In this document: piece after piece, positions 61,027-64,000 of the stretch
Layout of the letters: every line of letters begins with the position of its first letter
Numbering within the stretch: the stretch's first letter is position 1
Origin: an uncultured Pelagibacteraceae bacterium
Lineage (GTDB): Bacteria > Pseudomonadota > Alphaproteobacteria > Pelagibacterales > Pelagibacteraceae
Length of the DNA stretch: 64,000 bases
Assembly (NCBI GenBank): GCA_902592275.1
Contig: CACJDW010000001.1
Coordinates: 111,175-175,174 of the forward strand
Direction: 5' to 3'
Made by a program: the position numbers and the translations under genes
Notes under the pieces: generated by a model
The model's input: only the letters and a program-made list of their open reading frames with translations
Told to the model about the DNA's origin: nothing
Database searches by the model: none

Positions 61027-61740
61027 ATGAATTCATTAGACGCCAATATCAGAAAAACCAAAACTAAAGGTGAATTAAATTCATTAAGAGATAATGGTAA
61101 TGTGCCTGCTATAATTTATGGCGGAGAAGCTCAAAACGAGAAAATATCAATATCTAAAAAAATACTCAAGTCACTAATTGATAAAGAAAACTTTTTATCA
61201 AGCATCATAACTTTAAATGTTGATGGTAAACCTCAAAAAGTTCTACCAAGAGAAATAAAATATGACATTATTTCAGATGAACCAATTCATGTAGACTTTC
61301 TAAGAATAGTTTCAGGCATAAAAGTTAGAATTGAAGTTCCAGTAAAATTTTTAAATCATGAAAAATCTCCTGGTTTGAAAAGAGGTGGGGTTTTAAACAT
61401 TGTAAGAAGAAAAGTTGAGCTTAAATGTCCAAGCGAAAAAATTCCTGAAAATCTAATTATAGATCTTGATGGAGTTGATATTGGAGAGAGTTTTAAGATC
61501 TCTTCTATAAATCTTGACAGTGACGTTACTCCTACAATTCAAGGAAGAGATTTCGTAATTGCAACTCTAGCAGCTCCGACTGTTATGAAAGAACCTGAAA
61601 AACCTGCAGAAGCTGAAGCGGCTGAGGGAGAAGGTGCTGAAGGAGCAGAAGCGGCAGCAGCTGAAGGTGGAGATAAGCCAGCAGCTGAAGGTGATAAAAA
61701 AGAAGGTGAAGATAAAAAACCTGCTGAAGAAAAAAAATAA
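61027..61740 (+). CDS. rplY: 50S ribosomal protein L25/Ctc
   Basis: A 237-residue two-domain L25 (TL5/Ctc type): N-terminal 5S-rRNA-binding domain (SLRDNGNVPAIIYGGE), then the beta domain (HVDFLRIVSGIKVRIEVPVKF, GVLNIVRRKVELKCP). The last 45 residues are a low-complexity Ala/Glu/Gly/Lys tail whose codons make the DNA locally much richer in G than its surroundings. prs-rplY-pth-ychF is a conserved gene order. Confidence 0.95.
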   Translation: MNSLDANIRKTKTKGELNSLRDNGNVPAIIYGGEAQNEKISISKKILKSLIDKENFLSSIITLNVDGKPQKVLPREIKYDIISDEPIHVDFLRIVSGIKVRIEVPVKFLNHEKSPGLKRGGVLNIVRRKVELKCPSEKIPENLIIDLDGVDIGESFKISSINLDSDVTPTIQGRDFVIATLAAPTVMKEPEKPAEAEAAEGEGAEGAEAAAAEGGDKPAAEGDKKEGEDKKPAEEKK

Positions 61741-61781
61741 GTTAATTAAAATTGAATTCTATCCTCCAATATTAATATTTT

Positions 61782-62342
61782 ATGCTACTACTTGTAGGAT
61801 TAGGCAATCCAACCCCAGACAGTGAAAACAATAGACACAATATTGGTTTCAAGATTATAGATGCAATAAATAAAAAATTTGGACTTTCAAAACAAAAACC
61901 AAAATTCAAAGGACTTCTTACAACTGGTAATGTGGGAGAACAAAAAGTTTATGCAATTAAACCTTTAACATTTATGAATAATTCTGGAATTTGTATTAGA
62001 GAATTAATTGAATATTTCAAAATAGATGCTGAGGATGTTATCGTTTTTCATGACGATCTAGATGTAGAATTTGGAAAAATAAAAGCAAAATTTGGTGGCT
62101 CTGATGCAGGACATAACGGAATTGCATCAATAGACAAATTTATTGGTAAAGATTATTCAAGAGTACGAATAGGAATTGGTAAACCAAAAGATAAAATGGA
62201 AGTAAGTGATTTTGTTCTTCAAAATTTTGATGAGGATGAAATGCTTGGATTGGAAAAAATTACAAATAATATCACAGACTCTATATCAATACTTATAGAC
62301 AAAAAATTAGATTTATTCTCTAGCACTGTAAATAATAAATAA
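61782..62342 (+). CDS. pth: Peptidyl-tRNA hydrolase
   Basis: A 186-residue esterase that frees tRNA from stalled peptidyl-tRNA. Signatures: LLVGLGNPTP at the start, NRHNIGFKIID with the catalytic His (about 22), KPLTFMNNSG with the binding Asn, FHDDLDVEFGKIKAKFGGSDAGHNG. The start at 61782 gives the standard N-terminus. Its stop and the ychF start share a base (TAATG). Confidence 0.97.
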   Translation: MLLLVGLGNPTPDSENNRHNIGFKIIDAINKKFGLSKQKPKFKGLLTTGNVGEQKVYAIKPLTFMNNSGICIRELIEYFKIDAEDVIVFHDDLDVEFGKIKAKFGGSDAGHNGIASIDKFIGKDYSRVRIGIGKPKDKMEVSDFVLQNFDEDEMLGLEKITNNITDSISILIDKKLDLFSSTVNNK

Positions 62343-63415
62343 TGAGTTTTAAATGTGGAATTGTTGGTTTGCCTAATGTGGGTAAATCTACACTCTTCAA
62401 CGCACTTACGAACTCAAGCAAAGCTCAAGCTGCAAATTTTCCATTTTGTACGATAGATCCTAATGTGGGAGTAGTCCCTGTTCCAGATAAAAGATTGAAC
62501 AAATTATCAGAAGTTTCAAAATCAAAAAAAACAATAAATACAACTATTTCATTTGTAGATATAGCTGGTCTTGTGAAAGGTGCATCTAAAGGTGAAGGAT
62601 TAGGCAATAAATTTCTGTCCCACATAAGAGAAGTTGATGCAGTTATTCATATGATTAGATGCTTTGACTCGGACGATATTCAAAATGTTAATCCTAATGT
62701 TGACCCAATAAGAGATCTTGAGATCATTGAAACTGAAATGATGTTGGCTGACCTAGAATCTATCCAAAAAAGACTTGAAAAAAATAATAAGAAAAATGTA
62801 GATGAAGATCAGCTTAAAATTTTAGAGATTGCATTAGACTGTATTAATAATGATAAAGATATATCAACATTAAATTCTCAATTTGATACAAAACAACTTA
62901 ATCAAAGTGGTCTTTTATCAATAAAACCAAAGATTTTTGTTTGCAATGTGGATGAGCAAAGCGTACGGGATGGCAATAAATATACTAAAAACTTTATTGA
63001 AAAATTTGGAAAATATAACACACTTATTGTTTCTGCAGACATAGAAAACCAAATAAATGAATTGGCAGAAGATGAAAAAAAAAATTATATGGATATGATT
63101 GGTTTAAAAGATACAGGTCTGAGTATGTTAATTCAAAAGGGCTATAAAATATTAGAACTTGATACATATTTTACATCTGGACCTGAAGAAACAAGGGCTT
63201 GGACTATACAAAAAAACTGTACTGCTCCTAAAGCCGCAGGAGAAATTCATACAGATTTTGAAAAAGGTTTCATTAGAGCCGAAACTATATCTTATGAGGA
63301 TTTTGTAGCCAATGATGGATGGGTAAATTCTAAAGCTAACGGAAAAATGAGATTAGAGGGTAAAGACTATATTGTGAAAGATGGAGATGTATTAAACTTC
63401 AGATTCAACACGTGA
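62342..63415 (+). CDS. ychF: Redox-regulated ribosome-binding ATPase YchF (OLA1 family)
   Basis: A 357-residue Obg-like P-loop protein: G1 GLPNVGKSTLFNAL (about 9-22), ANFPFCTIDPNVGVVPVPD (switch), DIAGLVKGASKGEGLGNKFL (G3), and a C-terminal TGS domain (TWTIQ-like AWTIQ, HTDFEKGFIRAE). As in other YchF proteins the canonical NKxD is altered (CNVDE), fitting ATP preference. It overlaps the convergent cytochrome c1 gene by 24 bp. Confidence 0.97.
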   Translation: MSFKCGIVGLPNVGKSTLFNALTNSSKAQAANFPFCTIDPNVGVVPVPDKRLNKLSEVSKSKKTINTTISFVDIAGLVKGASKGEGLGNKFLSHIREVDAVIHMIRCFDSDDIQNVNPNVDPIRDLEIIETEMMLADLESIQKRLEKNNKKNVDEDQLKILEIALDCINNDKDISTLNSQFDTKQLNQSGLLSIKPKIFVCNVDEQSVRDGNKYTKNFIEKFGKYNTLIVSADIENQINELAEDEKKNYMDMIGLKDTGLSMLIQKGYKILELDTYFTSGPEETRAWTIQKNCTAPKAAGEIHTDFEKGFIRAETISYEDFVANDGWVNSKANGKMRLEGKDYIVKDGDVLNFRFNT

Positions 63416-64000
63416 CCAGATTTTTTTCATACTAAAATAAACTAAAACAGTTAGAATAATTAAATAAACAATCGCTTTAAAGCCCATCTGATGTCGAGAC
63501 TCTAAATGAGGTTCAGCAGACCACATTAAGAAAGTTGTTACATCTTTTGACATCTGTTCTACTGTTGCATTTGTTCCGTCACCATACTCTACTAATCCAT
63601 CTGACAATGGAGCAGCCATTCTAATTTTATTACCATACATATATTTATTGTAATAAACTCCATCATCTAAAGTCACGTTGCTAGGAGCTTCTTCATATCC
63701 TTGTAATAAGGAATAGATATAATCAACACCACCTCCTCTAGCTTTAACCAAAACAGACATATCTGGAGGGTATGCACCACCATTTGCCGCTTGGGCAGCT
63801 TTTATATTGTCATATGGCATTACAAATTTATCAGATAATTTACCTGGTCTTGTAAACATTTCACCATCAGAATTTGGACCATCAGTTACTTCAAATGAAG
63901 CTGCTATAGCTTTAGCTTGAGCCTCGGAGAATTCTGGCCCTCCTGGTTCTGCCAAATTTCTATAACTTAAATACTTCATCGAATGACATGAGGCACATAC
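63392..64000 (-). CDS. petC: Cytochrome c1 of the bc1 complex, N-terminus outside the window
   Basis: The frame stays open to the window edge; reading back from 64000 gives VCASCHS, so the haem-binding CASCH motif is just inside. About 202 residues are visible. RPGKLSDKFVMPYDN holds the region before the axial ligand, MAAPLSDGLVEYGDG carries the likely sixth-ligand Met, and one C-terminal membrane anchor (AIVYLIILTVLVYFSMKKIW) ends the protein. It carries electrons from the Rieske protein to cytochrome c. petA and petB would be expected upstream, outside the window. Confidence 0.95.
   Translation of the reverse strand, partial: VCASCHSMKYLSYRNLAEPGGPEFSEAQAKAIAASFEVTDGPNSDGEMFTRPGKLSDKFVMPYDNIKAAQAANGGAYPPDMSVLVKARGGGVDYIYSLLQGYEEAPSNVTLDDGVYYNKYMYGNKIRMAAPLSDGLVEYGDGTNATVEQMSKDVTTFLMWSAEPHLESRHQMGFKAIVYLIILTVLVYFSMKKIWSRVESEV

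Overview
The window looks like a stretch of a SAR11-type alphaproteobacterium (Pelagibacter-like). Three things point that way: the very high A+T content, genes packed with almost no space between them, and alphaproteobacterial signatures. The signatures include an FtsZ tail ending in EIPAFLRRQ, a MarR/OmpR/kinase triplet, an lgt-midA-pgeF-prs-rplY-pth-ychF run, and carAB divergent from yqeY-dnaG-rpoD. The assignment rests on gene content and recognised protein families, not on a database search.

Layout. 1-7.7 kb: end of nadC, a MazG-like hydrolase, fumC, an AsmA-like protein, a UvrD/PcrA-type helicase and an Xaa-Pro aminopeptidase. 7.7-28.5 kb, minus strand: one long division and cell-wall (dcw) cluster, read in the order mraZ, ftsZ, rsmH, ftsL, ftsI, a murE-murF fusion, mraY, murD, ftsW, murG, murC, murB, ddl, ftsQ, a strongly reduced ftsA-like gene, lpxC, bamD, ligA. 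28.5-29.1 kb: the mraZ promoter with a three-box MraZ operator, and the RNase P RNA gene. 29.1-35 kb: an envelope region with an amidase, mlaA, mlaC, two tRNA genes enclosing two glycosyltransferase-like genes, and an O-antigen ligase-like protein. 35-39.1 kb: yqeY, dnaG, rpoD. 39.3-43.7 kb: carA and carB. 43.7-51.4 kb: a 2OG-Fe(II) oxygenase, an ELM1-like protein, trxB, a small Rossmann protein, an aspartate aminotransferase, uvrB, and a FolM-like reductase with folB. 51.4-57.5 kb: uvrC, pgsA, ilvE, the MarR/response regulator/kinase set and ubiK. 57.5-64 kb: lgt, midA, pgeF, prs, rplY, pth, ychF, and the C-terminal part of cytochrome c1.

The most interesting part is the division cluster. 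ftsZ is not next to ftsA near the 3' end, as in the usual dcw order; it sits second, between mraZ and rsmH, directly behind the MraZ operator. At the place where ftsA is expected, between ftsQ and lpxC, there is only a 233-residue protein. It appears to keep the 1A/1C part of FtsA and an amphipathic C-terminal tail, but lacks the rest of the actin-like ATPase fold. This suggests a reworked Z-ring tether.

The genome is extremely compact. All eight convergent pairs of protein genes overlap at their 3' ends, and TAATG or ATGA stop-start junctions recur. The longest stretch without a protein gene (28518-29093) is largely filled by rnpB and the mraZ promoter. I saw no CRISPR array, insertion sequence, prophage or integrase. 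The window is mostly housekeeping; the unusual points are rearrangement, fusion and reduction of core genes rather than a foreign island.
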